Of a DNA stretch of 64,000 bases, positions 16,853-25,919 are shown piece by piece. The position numbers were made by a program, and so were the translations under genes. Every line of letters begins with the position of its first letter. Position 1 is the stretch's first letter. Under the pieces are notes generated by a model. It ran no database searches. It saw nothing but the letters and a program-made list of their open reading frames with translations, and was not told where the DNA came from. Origin of the DNA: JAAYUD01 sp963676865 (GTDB lineage Bacteria > Bacteroidota > Bacteroidia > Bacteroidales > Bacteroidaceae); NCBI GenBank assembly GCA_963676865.2, contig CAXXSS010000004.1, positions 247,851 to 311,850 of the forward strand. The letters are read 5' to 3'.

Positions 16853-18871
16853 ATGAAAATCATTTTAAAACAAATCCACCTTGTTAATTTCAAGGGGCAA
16901 AGAGACACCACGGTAGAGTTTGACGAAAACATTACCAATATCCACGGTGCGAATGGAACAGGAAAGACAACTATTTTTGACGCCTTTTCGTGGTTATTAT
17001 TCGGAAAAGATAGTAAAGGAAGAGAGAAATTTTCTCTTAAAACATTGAATCTTGACACGGGTGACGTCATCCCCGAATTGGAGCACGAAGTATCTGCCAC
17101 TATTTTGGTAGATGGTCGCACGATGGTGCTTCGAAAAGTCCTACGTGAACTTTGGCCGAAAAAGAGGGGATCGGCCACGAAAGAGTTCGGAGGAAACACA
17201 ACCGATTGCTACATCGACGACGTACCAATGTCGGAAACGGACTACAAAGCACGCATTGCTGAAATGTGCCCCGAATCAATTTTCAAATTGATTACTAATC
17301 CATTGTACTTTTCGGAGATACTAGACAAAAAAGCTCAACGTTTAATGCTCGTTGAAATGGCAGGAGAAATAAGCGACGAGCAAATAACATCGGAGCATCC
17401 CGAGCTCAAAGAACTTATTGAATCACTATCGGGAAAGACGATTTCCGATTACAAGCGGGAAATTGCGAATAAGAAACGTCCTATCAAAGAGGAGTTGCAG
17501 AACATTCCCGCGAGGATAGAAGAACGTAAGCGTGATATTCCCGAAAAACAAGACTGGGAAAGTATCGAGAAAGAGCTAAAAGAGAAGAAAGAGAAGAGGG
17601 ATTCACTTCAAAAAGACCTTTGCGATATCCAATCCCGCTATGAATCCACCATTAAGGAGGCTAACACTTCTTACGCTGAAAAAATGCGGGAATACCAAGA
17701 AAAAGAGAATGAATTACTAGCCAAGAAAGCGGAAGAGAATAGGAATATAACTCTCCGTATGGATGATATTGAAGACGAGCAACTTAAATCGTATCGAGAC
17801 GCAATGTCTTTATATACCGATTATCTATACAAAAGACAAGATTTGTCATACAAAATAGAAAGATTGAGAACGGTTATCCATGATTTCGACCAGACAATAG
17901 AATCATTGAAAGAAAGACGTGAATCTCTGCTTGAGGAATGGAAAGAAATCGGTTCCCGTGAACAAACCTATGACGAATCAAAATTCGTATGTCCCACTTG
18001 CAAGCGAGAGTTCCCTACTTCCAATATCGAGGAGCTAAAAGAACACATGCAAGAAGAATTTAACGAGAAGTTCGCCCACGATCTGAAAGCCAACAAAGAG
18101 GCTGGAATGGCTATCAAGGAGAAAATAGAGGGTATGGAAAAGGAGAGGGGCATGAAAGCCAAAGAGCTTAAAGAGGCCGAGATATTATACAGTAAAGAAA
18201 GTCCCATAGAGCCCAAAAAACCATCCTTATCTTCTTTTATTGATAATGATGCAACGATCACTGAATTGAGGGGAAAATATAAAAATATTGAAGCAGAAAT
18301 AGCAAAAGTGAGGTATGAAAAATCCCTCGAAAAGCCGGTTACTGTTGAAATGCCTAATAGCCAGGAATTGAAAGAAGCGATTGATCAATTAGACCTTAAT
18401 GTTTCGGTGTTGCGACAAAAGCTAACAGATAAGGACAAGATAGACCTTATCACGGCACGCGTGAAAGAGCTTGAAGAGCAACAAAGAGCCTCTTCACAGG
18501 AGCTTGCAAACCTCGAAAATATTGAGTTCCAAATATCCAACTACGAACATGTCCGCATGGATAAGGTTCAAAGTAGAATCAATTCTATGTTTAAATATGT
18601 CACTTTCCGTATGTATGAAAAGCTGATTAACGGCGGTGAGGTTGAGACATGCGAGGCTATGCTAGATGGCGTTCCAATCAGTACTGGACTTAATAACGCA
18701 GGCAGATTTAACGCAGGTATTGACATTATCAATGCGATCACAAAGCATTACGGTAATTGGGCACCAATTTTCATCGACAATCGTGAGGGCGTTACCGACA
18801 TAATCCAATCGGATAGTCAACTTATCAATCTATACGTTAACCCTCATTGCATCGAATTAACGGTAAAATAG
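16853..18871 (+). CDS. SbcC/Rad50-like ATPase with zinc hook
   Basis: 672 residues. N-terminal ATPase half with Walker A GANGTGKT at 32-39, long coiled-coil arms, a zinc-hook motif C380-P-T-C383 between them, and a C-terminal ATPase half ending in PIFIDNREGV, a Walker B-like strand where the usual Glu is Asn. Rad50/SbcC proteins bind DNA ends and work with a nuclease. No SbcD gene is adjacent; the MBL-fold nuclease two genes downstream could be the partner. It sits just ahead of RecT in a recombination module. Confidence 0.85.
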   Translation: MKIILKQIHLVNFKGQRDTTVEFDENITNIHGANGTGKTTIFDAFSWLLFGKDSKGREKFSLKTLNLDTGDVIPELEHEVSATILVDGRTMVLRKVLRELWPKKRGSATKEFGGNTTDCYIDDVPMSETDYKARIAEMCPESIFKLITNPLYFSEILDKKAQRLMLVEMAGEISDEQITSEHPELKELIESLSGKTISDYKREIANKKRPIKEELQNIPARIEERKRDIPEKQDWESIEKELKEKKEKRDSLQKDLCDIQSRYESTIKEANTSYAEKMREYQEKENELLAKKAEENRNITLRMDDIEDEQLKSYRDAMSLYTDYLYKRQDLSYKIERLRTVIHDFDQTIESLKERRESLLEEWKEIGSREQTYDESKFVCPTCKREFPTSNIEELKEHMQEEFNEKFAHDLKANKEAGMAIKEKIEGMEKERGMKAKELKEAEILYSKESPIEPKKPSLSSFIDNDATITELRGKYKNIEAEIAKVRYEKSLEKPVTVEMPNSQELKEAIDQLDLNVSVLRQKLTDKDKIDLITARVKELEEQQRASSQELANLENIEFQISNYEHVRMDKVQSRINSMFKYVTFRMYEKLINGGEVETCEAMLDGVPISTGLNNAGRFNAGIDIINAITKHYGNWAPIFIDNREGVTDIIQSDSQLINLYVNPHCIELTVK

Positions 18872-18873
18872 CC

Positions 18874-18939
18874 ATGAAAACTAAAGAGGCGCATAAAGCG
18901 TGGATAGAAAGCGTAAATAAATCAAAAAACAACATTTAA
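18874..18939 (+). CDS. Possible 21-residue leader-type ORF before recT
   Basis: A short basic frame that fills the gap between the ATPase gene and recT and ends one base before the recT ATG. It may be a translational coupling peptide or chance. No family. Confidence 0.25.
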   Translation: MKTKEAHKAWIESVNKSKNNI

Positions 18940-18940
18940 A

Positions 18941-19897
18941 ATGGAACAGAAAGAACAAAAAGAACAAACGCAACAACCTCAAGCAAAAAAAGAGGTCATG
19001 CGTTATGAAAACATCAGCGAACAGGTGCTCGCTAAAATCGGAGCATTTGAGCAAGAGGGAGGTATAAACCTACCAAAGAACTACAGTGTAGCAAATGCGC
19101 TTAAATCGGCGTGGCTGGTACTCCAAGAGACCAAAGACCGCACAGGCAAAAAAGCATTAGAAGTATGCACGAAAACTAGCATTGCAAACGCTCTTCTTAA
19201 AATGGCCGTTCAAGGTCTATCAGTGGCAAAAGAACAGGTATATTTCATCGTATACGGAAATGAGTTAGTATGCCAACGTTCCTACTTCGGTAGTGTCGCA
19301 CTCGCCGAGCGCACAGGAAAGATTAAAACCGATCCAGTTGCGAATGTGATATATGAGGGCGATGACTTCGTTTATACAATTGATCCTACAAATGGACTTA
19401 CGCACATCGTAAAGCATGAACAGAAATTCGAGAACATAAACAACTCTAAAATCAGAGGAGCTTACGCTATCGTTCAACTCGAAAATGGTCAAAATCAAGT
19501 AACCGTTATGACGATTGATCAAATTCATGCCTCGTGGAATCAGGGAGCTACAAAAGGAGCAAGTCCGGCACATAAAAATTTTCCAGAGGAAATGTGTAAG
19601 AAGTCAGTAATCGGACGTGCATGTAAATTAGTCATCAATAGTTCGGGTGATTCATACCTATACGAAGACGACACAGATACGGCTGATGCACCAAAAACAC
19701 AACGTGACGCAGAAGTTAGACAACGTTTCGGTGGTGCGAAAGAAATAGACGTCGATGACGTACCGTTTGAAGAGGAAAAGGACGAACAGCCAAACATACC
19801 TATACCGGAACAGGTAAAAGAGGTTAAATCGGGATCTGAACAAAAACTTCAAAACGAAGGACAAAATATGTTCACAGGTAATGGTCCCGGTTATTAA
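18941..19897 (+). CDS. recT: RecT-family ssDNA annealing protein
   Basis: 318 residues with the RecT core: VANALKSAWLVLQETKDR, then TSIANALLKMAVQGLSVAKEQVYFIVYGNELVCQRSYFGS, and a C-terminal low-complexity acidic tail (DDVPFEEEKDEQP). RecT proteins anneal complementary single strands after an exonuclease resects ends, for phage replication and recombination. It lies between the SbcC-like ATPase and the MBL-fold protein. A KxxCKLVINSSGDS-like region near 230 matches the family end of the domain. Confidence 0.9.
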   Translation: MEQKEQKEQTQQPQAKKEVMRYENISEQVLAKIGAFEQEGGINLPKNYSVANALKSAWLVLQETKDRTGKKALEVCTKTSIANALLKMAVQGLSVAKEQVYFIVYGNELVCQRSYFGSVALAERTGKIKTDPVANVIYEGDDFVYTIDPTNGLTHIVKHEQKFENINNSKIRGAYAIVQLENGQNQVTVMTIDQIHASWNQGATKGASPAHKNFPEEMCKKSVIGRACKLVINSSGDSYLYEDDTDTADAPKTQRDAEVRQRFGGAKEIDVDDVPFEEEKDEQPNIPIPEQVKEVKSGSEQKLQNEGQNMFTGNGPGY

Positions 19898-19909
19898 AAA
19901 ATAAGCATC

Positions 19910-20647
19910 ATGAAACTAATAGTGTTAGGCTCTTCCAGTAAAGGAAATTGTTACGTTATGACAAACGGCGTCGAAAGTTTGATTATCGAAGCCGGCGTTA
20001 AATGGTCAGAGGTTAAGCAGATTATGGGATATAATATCTCAAATATTGCAGGCGTCATTATCAGTCACGAACATGGAGATCACGCAGGGCACGTTAAAGA
20101 ATACATTGCAGCAGGCATACGTGTTTATTCACAGGCTGAAACGCTCGAAAGCCTAAAGATAGCTAGCAACCATTATACGACAGCCGTAACGCCTATGAAA
20201 AAAACGATGGTAGGTGGATTCACGGTAATACCTTTATCGGTTGAGCATGATGTTCCATGTGTCGCCTATCTTATCAACCATGCAGGAATGGGACTAACAC
20301 TATTTGTTACTGATACTTTCATTTTTGATTACGTCATAAAAGACTTGCATCACATCTTGATAGAGGCCAACTATGCGGATGATATACTTGATTACAACAT
20401 CGAAAAAGGTCATCTACCCGTCATGCTACGCAAGCGTCTTATGACCTCACACATGGAAATTGGTACTACCAAGAAAGTGCTTTTAAAACAAAACCTATCA
20501 AAGGTAAGAGACATTACACTAATCCATCTATCCGACGGAAACAGCGACGCTATAAGGTTTACGCGCGAAATAGAAAAAGCGACGGGACGGCCGACGAGCG
20601 TCGCTGACGCCGGAATGGAAATAGATTTTGACGATATGCCTTTTTAA
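19910..20647 (+). CDS. MBL-fold metallohydrolase, probable recombination nuclease
   Basis: 245 residues with the metallo-beta-lactamase motif H53-E-H55-G-D57-H58, upstream GSSSKGNCYV, and later metal ligands including D114 region (FVTDTF). This resembles YycJ/WalJ-type 5'-exonuclease relatives, and genes of this type accompany recT in other phages. It is probably the exonuclease that supplies single strands to RecT. The C-terminus SVADAGMEIDFDDMPF is acidic, like RecT's tail (DVDDVPFEEE), which hints at binding of a common partner such as SSB. Confidence 0.8.
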   Translation: MKLIVLGSSSKGNCYVMTNGVESLIIEAGVKWSEVKQIMGYNISNIAGVIISHEHGDHAGHVKEYIAAGIRVYSQAETLESLKIASNHYTTAVTPMKKTMVGGFTVIPLSVEHDVPCVAYLINHAGMGLTLFVTDTFIFDYVIKDLHHILIEANYADDILDYNIEKGHLPVMLRKRLMTSHMEIGTTKKVLLKQNLSKVRDITLIHLSDGNSDAIRFTREIEKATGRPTSVADAGMEIDFDDMPF

Positions 20648-20669
20648 TAACAATTTAAACAAGAAATCA

Positions 20670-21107
20670 ATGGAAAATTACATCGGACAGGAATGTAAAT
20701 CTGGCGTTGAAAGAATCTCTTTTTTAAGAGACAACGCCGATGCAGTAGAGCAACTGGGATACTTGAAAGCTATCCCAACAGAAGAGTTGGATAATCTTAA
20801 GGACCAAGTGGTAGATACAGGAATCCAACTTGCAGACATCAAAGCGGATAAGAAAGCCGCCGATAAGGAATATAAAAAGCAAATCGATCAACTTGAGGAG
20901 CAAAGCGGTTCAGCACTCGAAAAATTGAAGACTAAATCCGAATACGTCAAGGAGGATTGCTACAAAATGATTGACACGGACACCCGAGAGGTGGGATATT
21001 ATAACCGTGATGGAGTACTCGTTGAGAGAAGACCGGCAAACGCAAGTGAACTTCAATCACGTATACCCGGATTTGCCAGAATGAGAAGCACGGGAACAGA
21101 CGACTAA
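20670..21107 (+). CDS. Hypothetical coiled-coil protein of recombination module
   Basis: 145 residues from the ATG at 20670; an upstream in-frame ATG at 20628 lies within the previous gene. Charged helices dominate (about 35-100), ending in a YYNRDGVLVERRPAN strand pair. It follows the RecT/MBL pair in the same direction. No family was recognised. Confidence 0.6.
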   Translation: MENYIGQECKSGVERISFLRDNADAVEQLGYLKAIPTEELDNLKDQVVDTGIQLADIKADKKAADKEYKKQIDQLEEQSGSALEKLKTKSEYVKEDCYKMIDTDTREVGYYNRDGVLVERRPANASELQSRIPGFARMRSTGTDD

Positions 21108-21135
21108 TTATTAACTTTTTAAATAAAAAACAAAA

Positions 21136-21888
21136 ATGGAAAATAAAGAACAGATTCAAGAGAAAGTGCAAGAGAAAGTAGCTGAAATGGTAGCCGAACA
21201 GAACGCGGGCGGTTGTGGTGAATTTGTGTTGAGAATGGGCGATGCTCTTCCGGTCAAAGAGCCGGTTAAGGTAAGTATTTCGGGGGTGATTGATTCGCCG
21301 GCGCGTTGGCTAGAGAAACGTATGGCTCTTGGGCTTATCAACCAATCAACCAATCACGTGACCGTGAATCGCGAGAAAATGTTTATCTGTCTTCGTTCTA
21401 ATGAGAATAATCCATACGGTTCAGAAATCATTGGGGAACTCGTTTACAGCGACATTTTCAATCGTTTCGAAATCAATACGGGAGAAACTCGTACAACGTT
21501 CGAAATGGCTGATCTTATCAAGATGAACAGATCATTTTTCGAGAACAAACAGGTAGCCATGAAATTGGTTGCAGGTCTGCAAAACATCAAGGCTTCGGTA
21601 AATAAGACTATCGAAGCATCTGATGATAGACGGGGAAACAAACGCTCACTTATCGATCAAGTCGTTGCAAGTAATATTCCATCCACATTCGAGCTTTATA
21701 TTCCCATTTTCAAGGGAGTAGAGAAAAAGCGGGTAGAATGCGAAGTGTACATCGACGAGGGGCTTAATTGCCAACTGATAAGTCCCGAGGTAAACGATCT
21801 TATCGAAAGTATGCGCAACGTCGAAATAGACAGCGTTATTGATCGAATTAATGCTGTTTGCCCCGACATTGTAATTATCGAACAGTAG
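21136..21888 (+). CDS. Hypothetical early protein
   Basis: 250 residues, mixed alpha/beta, with a Gln/Lys/Glu-rich helical start. It forms the end of the recT block and is followed by a tRNA-like element. I do not recognise the family with certainty. Early replication/recombination role by position only. Confidence 0.55.
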   Translation: MENKEQIQEKVQEKVAEMVAEQNAGGCGEFVLRMGDALPVKEPVKVSISGVIDSPARWLEKRMALGLINQSTNHVTVNREKMFICLRSNENNPYGSEIIGELVYSDIFNRFEINTGETRTTFEMADLIKMNRSFFENKQVAMKLVAGLQNIKASVNKTIEASDDRRGNKRSLIDQVVASNIPSTFELYIPIFKGVEKKRVECEVYIDEGLNCQLISPEVNDLIESMRNVEIDSVIDRINAVCPDIVIIEQ

Positions 21889-21942
21889 TTTAGTAGTAGG
21901 GTCATAATGAATGGTTCGTGAGAATAGTTCATTATAAAATTA

Positions 21943-22005
21943 GGGGGTATAGTTCAATTGGAAAAACAGATATTATCTACATGGGTTCGATTCCCGTTAC
22001 CTCCA
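21943..22005 (+). tRNA. tRNA-like element lacking a normal anticodon arm
   Basis: A full 7-bp acceptor stem (GGGGGTA/TACCTCC), a D arm with stem GTT/AAC and a GG-containing loop, and a T arm with loop TTCGATT are present, but only about 12 bases lie between D and T arms where about 22 are needed. No anticodon stem-loop forms. It is either a decayed tRNA or a tRNA-shaped structural RNA. It sits between two early genes on the transcribed strand. Confidence 0.5.
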
Positions 22006-22036
22006 CAAATGTATAACCTAAAAAAATTACAACAAC

Positions 22037-22300
22037 ATGGAATTGAAAGATGCAAAAATAGGAGAGAAATTTAGTCGAAACGGGATAGATATGCGCCCGA
22101 TACCTACGCCTGACTATTACGATAACGTATGTATCTCATGCTGCCTATACGACAGGGATAAAAAGAATGGCCAATGCCCGCATTTGAAAGAGTGCATCGC
22201 ATTATCGAGACCTGATAAACGGTCGATCGTATTTGTGCTGGAAAGCGATTATAAAGAGCATAAAGAATACAAGAAACACAATAAAAAACAACAACTATGA
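22037..22300 (+). CDS. Small cysteine-rich protein, putative metal binder
   Basis: 87 residues with cysteines at about 33, 36, 37, 48 and 54 (CISCC...CPHLKEC), a spacing fit for zinc binding. It overlaps the antirepressor gene by 4 bases. Similar small proteins are common in Bacteroidetes phages; the function is unknown. Confidence 0.6.
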   Translation: MELKDAKIGEKFSRNGIDMRPIPTPDYYDNVCISCCLYDRDKKNGQCPHLKECIALSRPDKRSIVFVLESDYKEHKEYKKHNKKQQL

Positions 22301-23076
22301 ACGAGATTAAGATTTTTAACAACCCGGAGTTTGGGAATGTAAGGGTTATAGGAGATTCGGAAAACCCCATGTTTTGTTTGGCTGATATTTGCAATATATT
22401 AGGATTGACCCCAAAATTTGTAAATCAAAGGCTTAGTGATGAGGTTGTTTCAAACAACCCCATAGTGGATGGACTTGGAAGAACTCAACAGGCTTTATTT
22501 GTTAACGAAGATGGTTTATATGATGTCATTCTCGATAGTCGTAAGCCCGAGGCAAAACAATTCCGTAAATGGGTTACAAGTGAAGTTCTCCCCTCTATTC
22601 GTCGCGATGGTGGGTACATGATAACTAACACTAACGATACCCCCGAAACAATCATGGCACGTGCTCTAAAAATAGCTGATGAAACACTTAAACGAAAAGA
22701 CGAAAAGATTGAAAACCAACGTATACAATTATCCCGTCAAGCTCCAAAGGTGTTATTCGCTGATGCGGTGGCAACATCTACAAAGTCTTGTTTAATAGGG
22801 GAACTTGCAAAGATAATTTGTCAAAATGGAATTGAGATAGGGGAGCGCAGGCTTTTTCAATGGCTTCGTGATAATGAATACCTATGCAAGTATGGCGAGA
22901 GATACAATATGCCTAGTCAAAAATCTATGGAATTATGTCTTTTCGAAATAAAAAAGACCTCGATAACAAAGCCTAACGGCACAATACTCGTATCAAACAC
23001 CCCAAAAGTGACAGGAAAAGGTCAGATATACTTCGTGAATAAACTCATAAATATTATGAAGCCATGTATGAGCTAA
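22297..23076 (+). CDS. Phage antirepressor, Bro-N plus ANT/KilA-C domains
   Basis: 259 residues. The N-terminal Bro-N domain (about 1-105: FCLADICNILGL, FVNEDGLYDVILDSRKPEAKQFRKWVTSEVLPSIRRDGGY) is followed by a C-terminal antirepressor-type domain (about 130-255: IGERRLFQWLRDNEYLCKYGERYNMPSQKS). Such proteins inactivate repressors and switch prophages to lytic growth. Phage R's repressor lacks a self-cleaving domain, so this is a plausible inducer. It overlaps the helicase start by 13 bases. Confidence 0.85.
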   Translation: MNEIKIFNNPEFGNVRVIGDSENPMFCLADICNILGLTPKFVNQRLSDEVVSNNPIVDGLGRTQQALFVNEDGLYDVILDSRKPEAKQFRKWVTSEVLPSIRRDGGYMITNTNDTPETIMARALKIADETLKRKDEKIENQRIQLSRQAPKVLFADAVATSTKSCLIGELAKIICQNGIEIGERRLFQWLRDNEYLCKYGERYNMPSQKSMELCLFEIKKTSITKPNGTILVSNTPKVTGKGQIYFVNKLINIMKPCMS

Positions 23077-24221
23077 GAGATTATCAAAAGAAAGCGAGCG
23101 ACGCTGCAGTGTCTTTCTTCTTGAACAAAATCAAGAGGAACAACGCAATAGAAGTGCTCCCGACAGGTAGCGGAAAATCTCTTATAATTGCAGACATAGC
23201 CTATAAGTTAGATGCACCGGTACTTATCTTTCAACCATCAAAGGAAATTTTGGAACAAAATTACTCTAAAATGCTTTCTTACGGAGTACTCGGTGTTTCT
23301 ATATACAGTGCATCTGCCGGACATAAGAATATCAGTAAGATAACATTCGCCACGATAGGAAGCGCAGTTAATCACCCCGAGCTATTTACGAAGTTTGAAT
23401 TTATCATAATCGATGAATGCCACTTCGTTAACGCACAGCAGGGAATGTATAAAGAGTTTATCGAAAACCTGAAATGTAAGGTACTTGGGTTAACCGCTAC
23501 ACCATACCGTCTATACAGTAACCAATTTTATGGCTGTATGCTTCGTTTCCTTACACGTACAAGACCGCGTATCTTTAGCGAGGTAATCTATCATGTGCAA
23601 ATAAATGAGTTGTTACAGAGAGGATATTTAGCTGATATCGAATACTATCGTATGCGGATAATAGACCCATCAAATTTGAAAATAAATAGCACGGGTGCGG
23701 ATTATACCGACAGATCAGTAAGAGAGGCATACGCAAAGGCTCATTTCGCACAATCGTTATCGGGTATAGTGGAAAGGCTTTTAGCTGCCGGCAGAACATC
23801 TATATTAGTCTTCACTAGATTTATAGAGGAAGCGGAATATTTGGCTCGAATAATGCCAGGAACTACGGCGGTTGTAAGCAGTCATACGGATAAAAAAACT
23901 AGGGAACGGATACTAAGACAATTCAAGTCTAAAAAGATAGACGTAGTCGCTAACGTCGGAATCCTTACCACCGGGTTTGATTACCCCGAACTCGATACTA
24001 TCGTTATCGCCCGTCCTACAATGTCACTAGCGCTTTGGTACCAAATGGTTGGTCGTGAGATAAGACCTTCCGATGGAAAAAGAGCATGGCTAATAGACTT
24101 ATGCGGCACCTATGAACGATTTGGTCCTGTCGATAAGCTGATAATGCAACAGACAAATGGTATATGGGCTATATATAGCGGAAGCAAGCAATTAACTAAT
24201 GTTTTTTACAATAAAAGATAA
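23064..24221 (+). CDS. SF2 DEAD-box-like helicase
   Basis: 385 residues with Walker A LPTGSGKS (about 32-39), DEAH-type box DECH (about 117-120), motif III TAT, and motif VI QMVGREIRP. The length fits compact phage helicases of the SSL2/type III Res group. It precedes the initiator gene by a 1-base overlap and probably opens or remodels replication forks or recombination intermediates. Confidence 0.85.
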   Translation: MYELRDYQKKASDAAVSFFLNKIKRNNAIEVLPTGSGKSLIIADIAYKLDAPVLIFQPSKEILEQNYSKMLSYGVLGVSIYSASAGHKNISKITFATIGSAVNHPELFTKFEFIIIDECHFVNAQQGMYKEFIENLKCKVLGLTATPYRLYSNQFYGCMLRFLTRTRPRIFSEVIYHVQINELLQRGYLADIEYYRMRIIDPSNLKINSTGADYTDRSVREAYAKAHFAQSLSGIVERLLAAGRTSILVFTRFIEEAEYLARIMPGTTAVVSSHTDKKTRERILRQFKSKKIDVVANVGILTTGFDYPELDTIVIARPTMSLALWYQMVGREIRPSDGKRAWLIDLCGTYERFGPVDKLIMQQTNGIWAIYSGSKQLTNVFYNKR

Positions 24222-25246
24222 TGAAAGATACATTTTATTTCCCGCATGATTTTAGCGCAAGAAATGATCCAAAATTGCAAAATTTACTTATGGATCACGG
24301 CTGTGAGGGTATCGGTATTTATTGGAGTATTATAGAAATGATATACGAACAGGGGGGATCATTACCATTATCTAATTGCAAAGGAATTGCGTTCTCTCTT
24401 CATACTGAAATTGGAATAATAGAGAGAATAATAAACGACTTTGACTTATTCAGCAATGACGGTACTATATTTTGGTCTGATTCGGTAAAAAGAAGACTTG
24501 AAAAAATGTCTGAAATATCCGAAAAAAGGCGTCGTGCCGGTAAACTTGGTTGGCAAAAATCGTTTGGAAATAATAAGACAAATGACGAAAAAGATGACGG
24601 CAAAAAAACAGCAAGTGTTCGGCAAATGCCGATAAATTATACGGCAAGTGTTCGGCAAGCTGAAAGCAAGTGTTCGGCAATAAAAGAAATTAAAATAAAA
24701 GAAAATAAAGATAATAATATATCTATCTCTAAAGAGCTAGATATAAGTGAGGAAAAAATTTCCTCACCCTCAATTCCTACGGAAGAATTAATCCCTGAAA
24801 CAAAAAAAGAGAAGAATAAAAATAATATATCGGCTCAAAAAGTTGTCGACCTATGGAACTCGATATGTTACGACTATGCAAAAGTTCTTCATATCTCCGA
24901 AAGCCGAAAAAACAAAATTGCCATTCGAGTAAAAGAAATGGGAGGTGATGAAAAAGCAAAAGATGTTATAAAACATGTTTTTGAATTGATGCAAGAAAGC
25001 AAGTTTATGAGAGGGGATAATCCAAGAGGATGGAAAGCATCTTTTGACTGGGTATTTACAAACGATACGAATTGGGTTAAAATCTATGAGGGACGATACA
25101 ATGGATATAAAGAAGAAACAAGAAATTCAGACGGTGGGGCATTCGGTGACGGAAAACGGACTGACGAAATTAATGAAATCAAACGCAGAGTTGATGAAGC
25201 GGCCGCAAGGAGAAAAAGAGAACTCGAGGATGCGGGAATTATATAG
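24221..25246 (+). CDS. Replication initiator-like protein (DUF4373 N-terminus, DnaD-like end)
   Basis: 341 residues. The start, FYFPHDFSARNDPKLQNLL and GCEGIGIYWSIIEMIYEQGG, is typical of DUF4373/Lin1244-like winged-helix domains of phage replication proteins. The C-terminal part (about 205-300) resembles DnaD-like helical segments, ending NPRGWKASFDWVF. Between lies a low-complexity Lys/Glu/Asn/Ser-rich linker. The DNA for the early part of the linker carries iteron-like repeats and an AT-rich tract, so the origin probably lies inside the gene, as in lambda O. Confidence 0.8.
   Translation: MKDTFYFPHDFSARNDPKLQNLLMDHGCEGIGIYWSIIEMIYEQGGSLPLSNCKGIAFSLHTEIGIIERIINDFDLFSNDGTIFWSDSVKRRLEKMSEISEKRRRAGKLGWQKSFGNNKTNDEKDDGKKTASVRQMPINYTASVRQAESKCSAIKEIKIKENKDNNISISKELDISEEKISSPSIPTEELIPETKKEKNKNNISAQKVVDLWNSICYDYAKVLHISESRKNKIAIRVKEMGGDEKAKDVIKHVFELMQESKFMRGDNPRGWKASFDWVFTNDTNWVKIYEGRYNGYKEETRNSDGGAFGDGKRTDEINEIKRRVDEAAARRKRELEDAGII
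24611..24750 (+). repeat. Iteron-like repeats and AT-rich tract inside initiator gene (candidate ori)
   Basis: The 15-mer GCAAGTGTTCGGCAA occurs exactly at 24611, 24644 and 24666, with offsets of 33 and 22 bp, both multiples of about one helical turn. The first copy overlaps palindrome CGGCA-AA-TGCCG. The third copy is in another reading frame, so DNA rather than protein sequence is being kept. Directly downstream (24681-24760) is a nearly pure A/T tract suited to unwinding. Confidence 0.65.
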
Positions 25247-25799
25247 GCACTATCCGACGGCTTCCGACTTTATGACCGACTACAATCCATCGCTTCAAGA
25301 AAAGCTATTACGTCATAATATACGCCCCGCTATATTAGCAGCGAATAAAGAGATACCTACGATTAACCTGCTTTTGATGTCATACGGAGAATGCACCCCA
25401 CGGGAATGGCTAAAGATACAGCTAGAGGGAATAAATTCTCTTTCGGGGGTGTCTCGTAAGATGACGGAAGCGCAGGTATACGAAACGGCTGATCTGATTA
25501 TCTCGACTTATTATTACCTCAATGTAGCGGAGGTTATATTTTTCATTGCAAAAATGAAAATAGGGCTATACGGAAGATTCTACGGAGCGGTTGACCCAAT
25601 CATGATAATGGAAGCACTTGCGAGATATATAACCGAAAGAAACAAAGATATTGGGGCGTATGAAACTGAAATAATAAACAAGCGCAATCTCGAGGCATCC
25701 AAATCGGAAAGACGAGTTAGTTATGAGGAATATCTGAAAACGAAAGCGGCGGCGGAAGCAGGAGATGAAGAAGCTAAAAAAAGACTTCAACCACCATAA
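25101..25799 (+). CDS. Hypothetical replication-region protein (possible DUF6633 type)
   Basis: 232 residues from the ATG at 25101, chosen for GAGGG at a good distance; the next possible start is ATG 25230, which would avoid the long overlap with the initiator gene. A helical core (VYETADLIISTYYYLNVAEVIFFIAKMKIGLYGRFYGAVDPIMIMEALARYITERN) resembles proteins next to initiators in Bacteroidetes phages and plasmids. It may be a helicase loader or replication cofactor; that is inference. Confidence 0.65.
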   Translation: MDIKKKQEIQTVGHSVTENGLTKLMKSNAELMKRPQGEKENSRMRELYRHYPTASDFMTDYNPSLQEKLLRHNIRPAILAANKEIPTINLLLMSYGECTPREWLKIQLEGINSLSGVSRKMTEAQVYETADLIISTYYYLNVAEVIFFIAKMKIGLYGRFYGAVDPIMIMEALARYITERNKDIGAYETEIINKRNLEASKSERRVSYEEYLKTKAAAEAGDEEAKKRLQPP

Positions 25800-25919
25800 A
25801 CAAAAATAAGGCGTTTTAAGCCATTTAAATTTGAAAGATATATAGTTAATCATAAAACGAATAAAAGTTTGAATTTCGAAGCGTAACACACCAAATATAT
25901 TATTTAAACAACAATACTT

